From the NCBI GenBank assembly GCA_005402585.1, contig BIFP01000078.1, positions 37,388 to 101,387 of the forward strand: a stretch of DNA of 64,000 bases, read 5' to 3'. Within the stretch, counting starts at the first letter, position 1; every line of letters begins with the position of its first letter. Below, piece after piece: positions 1-8,438 of this stretch. Origin of the DNA: Micromonosporaceae bacterium KJ-029 (GTDB taxonomy: Bacteria > Actinomycetota > Actinomycetes > Mycobacteriales > Micromonosporaceae). A program made the position numbers and the translations under genes. Under the pieces are notes generated by a model. It was not told the origin of the DNA and did no database searches. It saw nothing but the letters and a program-made list of their open reading frames with translations.

Positions 1-886
1 GCTTGGACTCCGGCACGAAGGTGGCCGGTCGCATCAGCTCGGCCACCAGGAGCTGGCGGTCCTCCGCCGCACCGCCCTGGGTACGCCGGACGAGATCCTT
101 GAGGTACAGCACGCCGAGCACGTCGTCGACGCTCTCCCCGATCACCGGGATCCGGGAGAAACCCGAGCGCATGAACAGCGCGAGCGCCTGGGAGAGCGTC
201 TTGCCCGACTCGATCCACACCATCTCGGTACGCGGCACCATCACCTCGCGGGCGATGGTGTCGCCGAGGGCGAAGACCGAGTGGATCATCTGCCGTTCGC
301 CGTGCTCCACCACACCCCGCTGCTCGGCGAGATCGACCAGCTCGCGCAGCTCCACCTGGGTGGCGAACGGCCCCTCCCGGAAGCCACGGCCCGGGGTGAC
401 CGCGTTGCCGATCAGGATCAGCAGCGACGCCAGCGGGTTGAGCACCCGGCCCAGCCAGCGGACCAGCGGCGCGGCAGTCCGGCTCACGGCGTACGCGTGC
501 TGGCGGCCGAGAGTGCGCGGGCCGACGCCGACCACGACGAAGCTGACCACGGTCATCGCCCCGGCGGTGACCAGCGCCGCCCACCAGCCCGCCCCGAACG
601 TGTCCACCGCGACGAGCGCCACCAGCGTGGTGGCGGTCAGCTCGGCGAGCAGCCGGAGCAACAGCAGCAGGTTGAGGTGACGGACCACGTCACCGGCGAC
701 CGCCTGGAGAGTGCGTGCGCCCCGCGCGCCCTCGCGGGCCAGCTCGGCGGCGCGGGCCGGGGAGACCGCGGCCAGGGCGGCCTCGGTCATCGCGATGAGG
801 CCGGCGAGCACCACCAGCCCGGCGGCGGAGACGAGCAGTTGCAAATCGGGTAGGCCGGTGGTGGCCGCGGCCAACGGAGTGTCCAT
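1..886 (-). CDS. CNNM/CBS-domain transporter (hemolysin-family), C-terminus cut off by window edge
   Basis: The visible 295 codons begin with an ATG at 886 that shares one base with the ybeY stop (TGATG). The N-terminus has a membrane segment at about residues 16-36 followed by AMTEAALAAVSP, typical of the DUF21/CNNM membrane domain, with further hydrophobic stretches up to about residue 130. From about residue 205 the sequence (REVMVPRTEM, then SGFSRIPV and GVLYLKDL) matches the start of a CBS-domain pair. The family is CorC/HlyC-like; members are linked to magnesium or other divalent cation transport, although many are named hemolysins for historical reasons. The ybeY-CNNM order is common in actinobacteria. 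The rest of the CBS pair and any CorC_HlyC domain lie outside the window. Confidence 0.85.
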   Translation of the reverse strand, partial: MDTPLAAATTGLPDLQLLVSAAGLVVLAGLIAMTEAALAAVSPARAAELAREGARGARTLQAVAGDVVRHLNLLLLLRLLAELTATTLVALVAVDTFGAGWWAALVTAGAMTVVSFVVVGVGPRTLGRQHAYAVSRTAAPLVRWLGRVLNPLASLLILIGNAVTPGRGFREGPFATQVELRELVDLAEQRGVVEHGERQMIHSVFALGDTIAREVMVPRTEMVWIESGKTLSQALALFMRSGFSRIPVIGESVDDVLGVLYLKDLVRRTQGGAAEDRQLLVAELMRPATFVPESK

Positions 887-1359
887 CACCGGGACCGGGT
901 CGACCGCCAACTGGCGAGCAGCCGGGCCTGGAGCCCGAACATCTCCCGCTCCTCCTCCGGCTCCGCGTGGTCGTAGCCGAGCAGGTGCAGGACGCCGTGC
1001 ACGGTGAGCAGGTGCAGCTCGTCGGCGGCACTGTGCCCGGCGGTCGCCGCCTGCTTCGCCGCCACCTCCGGGCAGAGCACGATGTCGCCGAGCAGAGCCG
1101 GCTCACCGCCGGTGGCGGCGTTCTCGCCGGGCCCGTGGTCGACGCTGCCCTCGTCCATGGGGAAGGCGAGCACGTCGGTCGGGCCGTCGCCGCCCATCCA
1201 GCGATGGTTCAGCTCGGTCATGTAGTCGATGTCGACCAGCAGCACGGACAGCTCGGCGAGGGGGTTGACCCCCATCTCGTCGAGTGCGTGCCGGGCGACG
1301 GCGAGCACGGCGTCGGTGTCGACCTCGACACCGGACTCGTTGGCGATCTCGATGGACAA
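886..1359 (-). CDS. ybeY: rRNA maturation RNase YbeY
   Basis: The 157-residue product carries the YbeY zinc motif HGVLHLLGYDH, with H121, H125 and H131 as the metal ligands. The preceding GDIVLCPEVA segment and the PTDVLAFPMDE loop are also family signatures. YbeY is a single-strand-specific endoribonuclease that takes part in 16S rRNA 3'-end processing and late 70S quality control. It lies 15 bp downstream of phoH and overlaps the CNNM gene by one base, so the three are probably one transcript. Length matches the usual 150-180 residues. The function rests on family knowledge and the metal motif is directly visible. Confidence 0.96.
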   Translation of the reverse strand: MSIEIANESGVEVDTDAVLAVARHALDEMGVNPLAELSVLLVDIDYMTELNHRWMGGDGPTDVLAFPMDEGSVDHGPGENAATGGEPALLGDIVLCPEVAAKQAATAGHSAADELHLLTVHGVLHLLGYDHAEPEEEREMFGLQARLLASWRSTRSR

Positions 1360-1374
1360 CTTTCTTCCCCCGGT

Positions 1375-2460
1375 CTAACGGCGCCGGCCGGCGCGGTTGC
1401 CCTGGGCGCTGCGCCCGGCCACCGCGTGCACGCCCTGCGCCTGCTGGTTCTCCCGCTCGGCGTCCCACCGGGCGTACGCGTCGACGATCTCCCCGACCAG
1501 CCGGTGCCGTACCACGTCGGCGCTGGACAGCTGCGCGAAGTGCACGTCCTCGACGCCGCCCAGGATCTCCCGAACCACGCGCAGGCCGCTGGTCGTGCCG
1601 CCGGGCAGGTCCACCTGGGTGACGTCACCGGTGACCACGATCTTGGAGCCGAAGCCGAGCCGGGTGAGGAACATCTTCATCTGCTCGGGCGTGGTGTTCT
1701 GCGCCTCGTCCAGAATGATGAACGCGTCGTTGAGCGTGCGACCCCGCATGTACGCCAGCGGGGCGACCTCGATCGTGCCCGCCGCCATCAGCTTCGGGAT
1801 GGTCTCGGGGTCGAGCATGTCGTGCAGCGCGTCGTACAGCGGGCGCAGGTACGGGTCGATCTTCTCGTTCAGCGTGCCGGGCAGGAAGCCCAGCCGCTCC
1901 CCCGCCTCGACCGCCGGCCGGGTCAGGATGATCCGGTTGATCTGCTTGGCCTGCAACGCCTGGACCGCCTTCGCCATGGCGAGGTAGGTCTTGCCCGTGC
2001 CGGCCGGGCCGATGCCGAAGACGATGGTGTGCGCGTCGATCGCGTCGACGTAGCGCTTCTGCCCGAGCGTCTTGGGACGGATGGTGCGCCCGCGCCGGGA
2101 GAGGATGTTGAGCGTCAGGACCTCGGCGGGCCGCTCCGTGCCGCCCTGTTCGAGCATGCCGACGGTACGCCGGACAGCGTCTGTGGTCAGGGTCTCGCCT
2201 TTCTCGATGAGTTCGAGCAGTTCGCTGAAGAGCCGCTCGGCGAGGGCGTTGTCGGCGGGAGCGCCGGTGATGGTGATCTCGTTGCCCCGCACGTGCACGT
2301 CACTGTTCACCGAGCGCTCGACCAGTCGCAGGATCTCGTCACCCGCGCCGAGCAGGTTGACCATGATCTTCGAGTCGGGGACCGTGATCCTGGTCTGCAC
2401 CCGGGGCGGGCCGGGAGGTGGGGTGCTGGTCATAGGTCGGGCCGAGGGGCCCTGCGCCAC
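1375..2460 (-). CDS. phoH: PhoH-family ATPase (PhoH-like protein)
   Basis: This is a 361-residue P-loop protein. A KH-like RNA-binding segment lies at about residues 25-70 (the VNLLG..DEIL..VE pattern). The Walker A motif GPAGTGKT is at 151-158, and a Walker B-type FIILDEAQN is near residue 260. PhoH proteins are cytoplasmic ATPases often paired with YbeY; a role in RNA metabolism is suspected, but the substrate is not settled. The GTG at 2460 is preceded by a weak GAGAG site. An ATG at 2433 is a good alternative that would shorten the protein by nine residues. The gene is the first of a phoH-ybeY-CNNM cluster. Confidence 0.94.
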   Translation of the reverse strand: MAQGPSARPMTSTPPPGPPRVQTRITVPDSKIMVNLLGAGDEILRLVERSVNSDVHVRGNEITITGAPADNALAERLFSELLELIEKGETLTTDAVRRTVGMLEQGGTERPAEVLTLNILSRRGRTIRPKTLGQKRYVDAIDAHTIVFGIGPAGTGKTYLAMAKAVQALQAKQINRIILTRPAVEAGERLGFLPGTLNEKIDPYLRPLYDALHDMLDPETIPKLMAAGTIEVAPLAYMRGRTLNDAFIILDEAQNTTPEQMKMFLTRLGFGSKIVVTGDVTQVDLPGGTTSGLRVVREILGGVEDVHFAQLSSADVVRHRLVGEIVDAYARWDAERENQQAQGVHAVAGRSAQGNRAGRRR

Positions 2461-2615
2461 CTGCTCTCGATCTCAGCGCCGGGCCTGTCGCCACGGCATG
2501 CGGACGTTGCATCCATCGTATCGGGTCAACGACATGGGCACGCTGCCCATTTCCGCCGGCAGGACGGTCACGCACCACTGGACAAAACGGGCGCAAGTTG
2601 AGGACGACGGCGTGC

Positions 2616-4004
2616 TCAACCGCGGAAGTCGTACCGGTCGAAGGTCTCCTGGTTCCGGGTGAACCGATACGTCGCCCAGTGCATCCGGACCACCACGCCG
2701 TCGGAGTCCCGGGTCAGCCGGAGCAGCTCACCGACCTCCCGGCCGGAGACCGTACGGAACACGTCCGGCCGGTCCGGCACCGGCGCGAAGACCGCCGGCG
2801 GCTTCCCCGGCGGGTCGTCGGCACCGTTGGCCCGCAGGGTCCCGTCGCGCCAGGAGAAGACGTACTCGAACCCCTCGCCCCACCAGCGGCCGAGCAGTGC
2901 GCGTACGGGCTCGGGGGCCGGCTCGCCGGGCCGCCACGGGTCGATGTCGGCCGGGTCGTGCTCGACCGCGGCGGCGAGCAGCCGGTGCGGCAGCTCCAGC
3001 AGCTGCGCCGCGGTCCCCGAGGAGCCCAGCACGGCGGCGCCGAACGCGGCCGGGGTGCCCTCGCCGCCCCGCCGGCCGTACACCCCGGCGAGGAAGCCGG
3101 GCATCGCGCCGTCGTGCCCGACGTGCACCACCCGCCTGCCCTGGGGCACCAGGATCAGCCCGAGGCCGAAACCGCCGGCCCACACGGTCTCGTCGGTGAC
3201 CGTGACCGGCCAGCGCATCTCGTCGAGGGTGGCCGGGTCGAGCACCCGACCGGCCGCGTCCAGCGCCGCCGGGTCGGCCAGGAAGGCGGCCCACCGCGCC
3301 ATGTCGGCCGCGGTGCTCCACAGCTGCGCGGCCGGGCCGACCGCGCCGAAGTCGGTGGGAGGCTCCGGGTGCGCCTCGTCGGAGTACGCGTCGACCAGGA
3401 AGCCGGTCGCGGCCCGCGGGCCCGGGGCCACCGTGGTGGCGGTCAGCCCGAGCGGGGTCAGCACCTTCTCGGTCAGCACCTCGGCCCAGGTCCCGCCGCG
3501 CAACTGCCCGACGAGCCGGCCGAGCAGCGCCATGCCCAGGTTGGAGTAGTGGTAGCGGCGGCCCGGCGGTAGCACCCGCTCGGCCCGGGCCAGCTCGGCC
3601 ACCAGCTGGTCGGCGTCCGGCGCACGCAGCGTGTCCCAGACGTCGCCGTACGGCTCCCGTTGCAGGCCGGCGGTGTGCGACAGCAGCCGGCGTACGGTCA
3701 GCTCGCCGTGCGCCGGCAGGTCGAGGTGCCGGTCCAGCGGGTCGTCGAGGTCGAGCAGGCCGTCGTCCCGGCACTGCAGGGTCAGCACGGCGGTGAAGGT
3801 CTTGGTCACCGAGCCGATCCGGAACCGGGTCTGCTCGTCCAGGGCGGTGTCGTTACCGGTGCCGCCGACCGTGCACGTCCACAGCGGTCGGTCGGCCCGG
3901 TTCACGGCCGCCGAGACCGCCGGCACCCGGGCCTGCGCCTGGACCTGCCGCACCATCCGTTCCAGCTGGACGGCGGCTGTGGTACGGCCGGCGGCTGTGG
4001 TCAC
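2616..4004 (-). CDS. Serine hydrolase of the class C beta-lactamase / DD-peptidase superfamily
   Basis: The 462-residue protein has the catalytic SxxK tetrad SVTK at 65-68, a YSN motif at 153-155 and a C-terminal HVGHDG box near residue 296 in place of KTG. This is the usual combination for beta-lactamase-related serine hydrolases (EstB / PBP4*-like). No signal peptide is visible, so it is probably cytoplasmic. Such enzymes are usually esterases or D-aminopeptidases and not antibiotic-destroying beta-lactamases; the natural substrate cannot be read. About 120 C-terminal residues follow the catalytic domain as an extra beta-rich segment. The GTG start overlaps the stop of the upstream HIT gene by four bases, which suggests translational coupling. 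Confidence 0.88.
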   Translation of the reverse strand: MTTAAGRTTAAVQLERMVRQVQAQARVPAVSAAVNRADRPLWTCTVGGTGNDTALDEQTRFRIGSVTKTFTAVLTLQCRDDGLLDLDDPLDRHLDLPAHGELTVRRLLSHTAGLQREPYGDVWDTLRAPDADQLVAELARAERVLPPGRRYHYSNLGMALLGRLVGQLRGGTWAEVLTEKVLTPLGLTATTVAPGPRAATGFLVDAYSDEAHPEPPTDFGAVGPAAQLWSTAADMARWAAFLADPAALDAAGRVLDPATLDEMRWPVTVTDETVWAGGFGLGLILVPQGRRVVHVGHDGAMPGFLAGVYGRRGGEGTPAAFGAAVLGSSGTAAQLLELPHRLLAAAVEHDPADIDPWRPGEPAPEPVRALLGRWWGEGFEYVFSWRDGTLRANGADDPPGKPPAVFAPVPDRPDVFRTVSGREVGELLRLTRDSDGVVVRMHWATYRFTRNQETFDRYDFRG

Positions 4005-4363
4005 GCGACGCTCCGGGCCAGCATCGGGCCGAGCGGCGCCCCGCCCAGCAGGTGCGCGTGCGCGTGGTACACCTCCTGGCCGCCGTACGTCCCGGTGTTG
4101 AACATGAGCCGGAACCCGTCGCCGAGCAGGCCCTCGTCCTCGGCCACCGCGGCGGCCGTGGCCAGCACCTCACCGGCCAGCGCCGGGTCACCCTGGCCGA
4201 GGGTGGCCACGTCGGCGTAATGCTCCTTCGGGATGACCAGCACGTGCACCGGCGCCTTCGGAGAGATGTCACGGAAGGCGAGCGTGGTGGGGGTCTCGCG
4301 GACCACGGTGGCCGGGATCTCCCCGGCGACGATGCGGCAGAACAGGCAGTCAGGAGTGCTCAC
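4001..4363 (-). CDS. HIT-family protein (HINT-type nucleotide-binding hydrolase)
   Basis: This 120-residue HIT-domain protein has the histidine triad HAHAH at 100-104 followed by LLGG. Its N-terminus CLFCRIVAGEIPA (C6 and C9) is typical of HINT/protein kinase C interacting-type proteins. They hydrolyse purine nucleoside phosphoramidates such as AMP-amides, and they act as dimers in the cytoplasm. Length is normal. The start is GTG at 4363, and the end overlaps the serine hydrolase start by four bases. Its promoter region is shared with the divergent SDR gene and contains the first of the paired GGGCCC palindromic elements. Confidence 0.93.
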   Translation of the reverse strand: MSTPDCLFCRIVAGEIPATVVRETPTTLAFRDISPKAPVHVLVIPKEHYADVATLGQGDPALAGEVLATAAAVAEDEGLLGDGFRLMFNTGTYGGQEVYHAHAHLLGGAPLGPMLARSVA

Positions 4364-4374
4364 CGGGGCAGTGT

Positions 4375-4426
4375 AAGGAAGGTCCCCCTATTAACGTCTC
4401 AGGTATAGGAAGGGCCCCTTCTTAAC
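4375..4426 (-). repeat. Paired GGGCCC palindromic element, copy 1
   Basis: Read on the minus strand, two imperfect palindromes of about 20 bp, GTTAAGAAGGGGCCCTTCC and GTTAATAGGGGGACCTTCC, follow each other with their GTTAA starts exactly 31 bp apart (bases 4426 and 4395). The element lies between the divergent HIT and SDR genes. The same two-unit layout and 31-bp period recur at 39380-39431 and 49828-49880. No function is known to me. The spacing of about three helical turns would suit a protein bound to one DNA face. Confidence 0.7.
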
Positions 4427-4456
4427 ATTGCCCGCCGGTGCGGCAGGATGGCGCGC

Positions 4457-5218
4457 ATGACAGGACGGGCGGTACTGGTGACGGGTGGCTCGCGCGGCAT
4501 CGGGCGGGCGGTGGTCCGGGCCTTCGCGGCCGGCGGCGACCGGGTGGCCATCCACCACCGCGACTCGGCGGAGCTGGCCGAGAAGCTGCGGGCGGAGCTG
4601 CCGGGCGACGGCCACCTGGTGGTCCGCGCCGACCTGGCCGACCCCGAGGCCGTACGGGCGATGGTGGACCAGGCCGAGGAGGGGCTCGGCGGGCTGGACG
4701 TACTGGTCAACAACGCCGGTGTGTTCGGACCAGCCGACCCGCCGCACCCCGTCTTCGGCAGCAGCTACGAGCAGTGGCGGCAGCGCTGGCGCGAGGTCCT
4801 CGACACGAACCTGTTCGGGGCGGCCAACGCCGCCTGGTGCGCCGCGCAGCACATGCGGACCCGAGGTGGGCGGATCGTCAATGTCTCGTCCCGGGGCGCG
4901 TTCCGCGGCGAGCCGGACAATCCGGCGTACGGCGCCAGCAAGGCGGGGCTCAACTCGATGGCGCAGTCGCTGGCGGTGGCCCTGGCGCCGTACGGCATCG
5001 CGGTGGCCACGGTCGCGCCCGGCTTCGTGGAGACGGACATGACCAACGAGCACCTCAAGTCACCGCGAGGCGAGGCGATCCGGGCGCAGAGCCCATTCGA
5101 CCGGGTGGCCCGGCCCGAGGAGATCGCGGCGGCCGTGCACTGGCTCGCCAGCCCCGAGGCGGAGTGGGCCTCCGGCACCATCATCGACCTCAACGGCGCC
5201 TCCTACCTGCGCACCTGA
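4457..5218 (+). CDS. Short-chain dehydrogenase/reductase (3-oxoacyl-ACP reductase-like)
   Basis: A classical SDR of about 253 residues. The cofactor motif TGGSRGIG sits at residues 9-16, NNAGV follows near residue 88, and the catalytic Ser (NVSSRGAF) and YxxxK (YGASK) are intact. It most resembles FabG-type NAD(P)H-dependent reductases, but the substrate is unknown. The ATG at 4457 has AGGA seven bases upstream; an in-frame ATG at 4448 lacks a properly spaced site, so the shorter form is preferred. It is transcribed divergently from the HIT gene and convergently with rsmE. Nothing in the context ties it to a pathway. Confidence 0.88.
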   Translation: MTGRAVLVTGGSRGIGRAVVRAFAAGGDRVAIHHRDSAELAEKLRAELPGDGHLVVRADLADPEAVRAMVDQAEEGLGGLDVLVNNAGVFGPADPPHPVFGSSYEQWRQRWREVLDTNLFGAANAAWCAAQHMRTRGGRIVNVSSRGAFRGEPDNPAYGASKAGLNSMAQSLAVALAPYGIAVATVAPGFVETDMTNEHLKSPRGEAIRAQSPFDRVARPEEIAAAVHWLASPEAEWASGTIIDLNGASYLRT

Positions 5219-5252
5219 CCGTCTTGGACGGCACGGCGGAGTAGCGGGTGGG

Positions 5253-5987
5253 TCACCAGCGCAGGAGGCGGGTGGCGAGGACCGCCAGGGCGGCCACGCC
5301 AGCGGTGGAGGTACGCAGCACCGTGTCGCCGAGGCGGACCGGGCGGGCGCCAGCCTCGCGGAAGGCGGACAGCTCGGCCGGGGTGATGCCGCCCTCCGGA
5401 CCCACCACCAGCACGATCTCGCCACGGTCGGGAAGCTCGACGGTGGCGAGCCGGTCGGTCGCCTCCTCGTGCAGGACGTAGCCGGCGGCGGCACCGGCGA
5501 TCCGGCGGGCCACCATGGCAGTGGACTCGTCCGGCGCGCCCGCCACCACCGGCAGCCACGCGCGACGGGCCTGCTTCGCCGCCTCGCGGGCGGTCGCCAC
5601 CCACTTGCCCCGAGCCCGTACGCCCCGCTCGCCGCGCCACTGCACCACCGAGCGGCCCGCCGCCCAGGGCACGATCTCGTCCACCCCGACCTCGGTCATC
5701 GCCTGCACGGCCAGCTCACCCCGGTCGCCCTTGGCGATGCCCTGCACCACCACCAGCCGGGGGTTCGCCGCGTCGACGTACCCCCGGCCGGTGACATCGA
5801 GGTCGAGGGTGCCCCGGCCGACGGCGGTGACCAGCGCGGTGGCCGTGCCGCCCCGGCCGTCGGCGAGCAGCAGTTCCTCGCCCACCCGCAACCGTTGCAC
5901 GGTGGCGGCGTGGTGGCCCTCCGGGCCGGCGAGCACCATCGAGTCGGCGGTGGGCAGCGACTCGACCAGGAACAGCGGGGCGGACAC
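5253..5987 (-). CDS. rsmE: 16S rRNA (uracil1498-N3)-methyltransferase RsmE
   Basis: The 244-residue protein matches RsmE in length and layout. The N-terminal PUA-like part contains GHHAATVQRLRVGE (about residues 23-37), and the C-terminal SPOUT-type knot contains VVGPEGGITPAEL with GPEGG near residues 196-200, the S-adenosylmethionine site. RsmE methylates U1498 of 16S rRNA. The GTG at 5987 follows the dnaJ stop by one base; the reading frame is open further upstream, but that part overlaps dnaJ and has no family similarity. It is the last gene of the hrcA-dnaJ-rsmE unit and so is probably under HrcA control. Confidence 0.95.
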   Translation of the reverse strand: MSAPLFLVESLPTADSMVLAGPEGHHAATVQRLRVGEELLLADGRGGTATALVTAVGRGTLDLDVTGRGYVDAANPRLVVVQGIAKGDRGELAVQAMTEVGVDEIVPWAAGRSVVQWRGERGVRARGKWVATAREAAKQARRAWLPVVAGAPDESTAMVARRIAGAAAGYVLHEEATDRLATVELPDRGEIVLVVGPEGGITPAELSAFREAGARPVRLGDTVLRTSTAGVAALAVLATRLLRW

Positions 5988-5988
5988 C

Positions 5989-7134
5989 TCAGGCGTGGCC
6001 GTTGAAGGCGTCGCGCATCCGGGAGAAGAAGCCGCCCTGCTTACTGAGTTCGGCGACCTCCTCACCGCGGGTCTTGGCGAACTCGCGCAGCATCCGCTCC
6101 TGCTCGGCGTCGAGCTTGGTCGGGGTACGGACGTCCAGGTGGACGTAGAGGTCGCCCCGGCCGGTACCGCGCAGGTGGGGAACGCCGCGGGCGCGTAGCC
6201 GCAGCGTGCTGCCCGGCTGGGTGCCCGGCTTGACGTCGACCGGCTCCTCGCTGTCGAGCGTCTTGATGGTCAGCCGGGTGCCGAGCGCGGCGGCGGTCAT
6301 CGGCACGGTGACCCGGCAGTGCAGGTCGTCGCCCTTGCGGGAGAAGACGTCGTGCGGCCGCTCGTGGATCTCCACGTAGAGGTCTCCGGCGGTGCCGCCG
6401 CCCGGGCCGACCTCGCCCTGTTGGGCGAGGCGGATCCGCATACCGTCCTCCACCCCGGCCGGGATCTTGACGGTCAGCGACCGCCGGGTCCGGACCCGGC
6501 CGTCACCGGCGCAGGTCGGGCAGGGGTGCGGGATGGTGGTGCCGTAGCCCTGGCACACCGTGCACGGCCGGGCGGAGACCACCTGGCCGAGGAAGGTGCG
6601 CTGCACCGACTGCACCTCGCCCCGGCCCCCGCACGCCTCGCAGGTGGCCAGGTGGGTGCCGGCGGCGGTGCCGGCCCCGGAGCAGGTGGTGCAGAGCACC
6701 GCCGTGTCGACCGTGATCGGGGCCTCGACCCCGAAGGCGGTTTCCTGCAGGTCCAGCTCCAGCCGCAGGATCGCGTCCGCCCCGGGCCGGGTACGCGGTC
6801 GCGGACCACGCCCGGCGCCGGTGGCACCGCCGAAGAAGGCGTCCATGATGTCCTGGAAGCCGACGAAGGGGCCGGCACCACCGGGGCCGCCCGGCCCGCC
6901 CGCGCCACCGCCGCCCGGAGCCAGCGGATCGCCACCGAGGTCGACGATCTGCCGTTTCCGGTCGTCCGAGAGAACCTCGTACGCGGCGTTGATGTCCTTG
7001 AACTTCTCCTGTGCCTCCGGATCCGGATTCACGTCCGGGTGGTACTGCCGCGCCAGTTTCCGGTAGGCGCGCTTGATCTCGTCGTCGGAGGCGCCTCGGC
7101 TCACGCCGAGAATGCCGTAGTAGTCCCTGGCCAC
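5989..7134 (-). CDS. dnaJ: Molecular chaperone DnaJ (second DnaJ, HrcA-linked)
   Basis: This 381-residue full-length DnaJ has a J domain at 1-70 with HPD at residues 32-34 and a Gly-rich linker (about 75-100). Four CxxCxGxG zinc repeats follow (CTTCSGAG, CEACGGRG, CTVCQGYG, CPTCAGDG), then the C-terminal substrate-binding region. It stimulates DnaK ATPase activity and hands over unfolded clients. Placement directly after hrcA is the pattern of the actinobacterial dnaJ2, separate from the dnaK-grpE-dnaJ1 operon. The start is GTG at 7134, 73 bp after the hrcA stop, and one base separates it from rsmE. Confidence 0.97.
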   Translation of the reverse strand: MARDYYGILGVSRGASDDEIKRAYRKLARQYHPDVNPDPEAQEKFKDINAAYEVLSDDRKRQIVDLGGDPLAPGGGGAGGPGGPGGAGPFVGFQDIMDAFFGGATGAGRGPRPRTRPGADAILRLELDLQETAFGVEAPITVDTAVLCTTCSGAGTAAGTHLATCEACGGRGEVQSVQRTFLGQVVSARPCTVCQGYGTTIPHPCPTCAGDGRVRTRRSLTVKIPAGVEDGMRIRLAQQGEVGPGGGTAGDLYVEIHERPHDVFSRKGDDLHCRVTVPMTAAALGTRLTIKTLDSEEPVDVKPGTQPGSTLRLRARGVPHLRGTGRGDLYVHLDVRTPTKLDAEQERMLREFAKTRGEEVAELSKQGGFFSRMRDAFNGHA

Positions 7135-7207
7135 TGCGTTCCGTGTCCTCGTGTTCGTCTCGCGTTACGCCGGTCGGCGGCGGCAGCCTGCCGTCGGCCC
7201 TGACTGG

Positions 7208-8230
7208 TCAGTTCTGGGCCAGCAGTTCGCCCACGTAGCGTGCCACGGCCCTCACCGTGGCGATGGTTCCGGGGTAGTCCATCCGCGTCGGCCCCAGCAC
7301 GCCCATCCCCCCGACGATGGTCGCGCCCGGGCCGTACCCGGTGCTGACCACCGAAGCCGCCCGCAGGTTGTCGATCTCGTTCTCGTCGCCGATGCGTACC
7401 CGTAAGGCGCTCGGCTCCACCTCGCCGATGAGCTTGAGCAGCACGACCTCCTCCTCGAGCGCCTCAAGGATCGGGCGCAACGAGCCCTGGAAGTCCAGCA
7501 GACCACCCCGGGCGAGGTTGGCGGTGCCGGCCAGGGCGATCCGCTCCTCGTGCCGCTCGACCAGGGTCTCCAGCAACACGGTGGACAGGGTCGTCATGGC
7601 CGGGCGCAGGTGCGGCACGGACTCGTCGATGAGGGCCTGCACCAGCGGCGGGGTCTCCGAGAGACGGACGCCGACCAGCTTCTCGTTGACCAGCCGGCGC
7701 AGGTCGATGACGTCCTCGGCGAGGATCGGCGCGGGCAGTTCGACCAGCCGCTGCTCGACCCGGCCGGTGTCGGCGATCATCACCAGCATCAGCCGGGTGG
7801 TGGAGATCGGTACCAGCTCCAGGTGCCGTACGCGGGAGCGGGCCAGGCTCGGGTACTGCACCACGGCGACCTGGCGGGTCAGCTGCGCCAGCAGCCGGAC
7901 GGTGCGATGCACCACATCGTCGAGGTCGACCGCGCCGACCATGAAGCGCTCGATCGCCCGGCGCTCGGCCGGACTGAGCGGCTTGACCCGGCTCAGCCGG
8001 TCGACGAAGAGCCGGTAGCCACGGTCGGTGGGCACCCGGCCGGCGCTGGTGTGCGGCTGGCGGATGTAGCCCTCCTCCTCCAGCACGGCCATGTCGTTGC
8101 GGACGGTGGCCGGCGAGACGCCGAGTTGGTGCCGCTCGACCAGCGCCTTGCTGCCGACCGGCTCCTGGGTGACGACGTAGTCCTCGACGATCGCCCGGAG
8201 CACGGCGAGCTTGCGGTCGTCGAGACCCAT
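7208..8230 (-). CDS. hrcA: Heat-inducible transcriptional repressor HrcA
   Basis: The 340-residue protein begins MGLDDRKLAVLRAIVEDYV, the winged-helix DNA-binding domain of HrcA; VGSKALVERHQLGVSPATVRNDM follows as the recognition part. The C-terminal GAF-like domain ends with PTRMDYPGTI. HrcA represses heat-shock genes by binding CIRCE inverted repeats and needs GroE chaperonin for folding. The ATG at 8230 is chosen because homologues start there; the open frame extends about 50 codons upstream but runs through the CIRCE site. A CIRCE element lies 55 bp upstream, so hrcA, dnaJ and rsmE are expected to be autoregulated. Confidence 0.96.
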   Translation of the reverse strand: MGLDDRKLAVLRAIVEDYVVTQEPVGSKALVERHQLGVSPATVRNDMAVLEEEGYIRQPHTSAGRVPTDRGYRLFVDRLSRVKPLSPAERRAIERFMVGAVDLDDVVHRTVRLLAQLTRQVAVVQYPSLARSRVRHLELVPISTTRLMLVMIADTGRVEQRLVELPAPILAEDVIDLRRLVNEKLVGVRLSETPPLVQALIDESVPHLRPAMTTLSTVLLETLVERHEERIALAGTANLARGGLLDFQGSLRPILEALEEEVVLLKLIGEVEPSALRVRIGDENEIDNLRAASVVSTGYGPGATIVGGMGVLGPTRMDYPGTIATVRAVARYVGELLAQN

Positions 8231-8285
8231 CTTCCCCACCTCCTGTCGCAGGTCAGCCCTTGGCGCCACGGCCACCAGGAACGCT

Positions 8286-8312
8286 CTGGCACTCGACTGT
8301 AGCGAGTGCCAG
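8286..8312 (-). promoter_or_regulatory. CIRCE operator (HrcA-binding site)
   Basis: A perfect 9-bp inverted repeat, CTGGCACTC and GAGTGCCAG, separated by nine bases. This is the high-GC actinobacterial form of CIRCE (consensus TTAGCACTC-N9-GAGTGCTAA). Its place just upstream of hrcA fits autorepression of the hrcA-dnaJ-rsmE operon. Confidence 0.95.
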
Positions 8313-8438
8313 TCTACGTCGGGGCCCCCGCCGGCGCGATGATCAAGAGGCCACACGTGTCCGAGGTCCGATCGGCGGGTTGACACTCGCCGGTGTCGCT
8401 ATGGTGCGTCGTTGCCGGTGGCACCTACCGTTACGTCC

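Noticed and set aside
2616..4004. Antibiotic-resistance beta-lactamase
   Set aside because: The third motif is HVGHDG in place of KTG and no signal peptide is visible, which fits an esterase or peptidase-like hydrolase better.
8380..8405. TTGACA and TATGGT as a strong sigma-70 promoter for the DUF4870 gene
   Set aside because: The spacing is only 14 bp, too short for confidence; mentioned only as a possibility.
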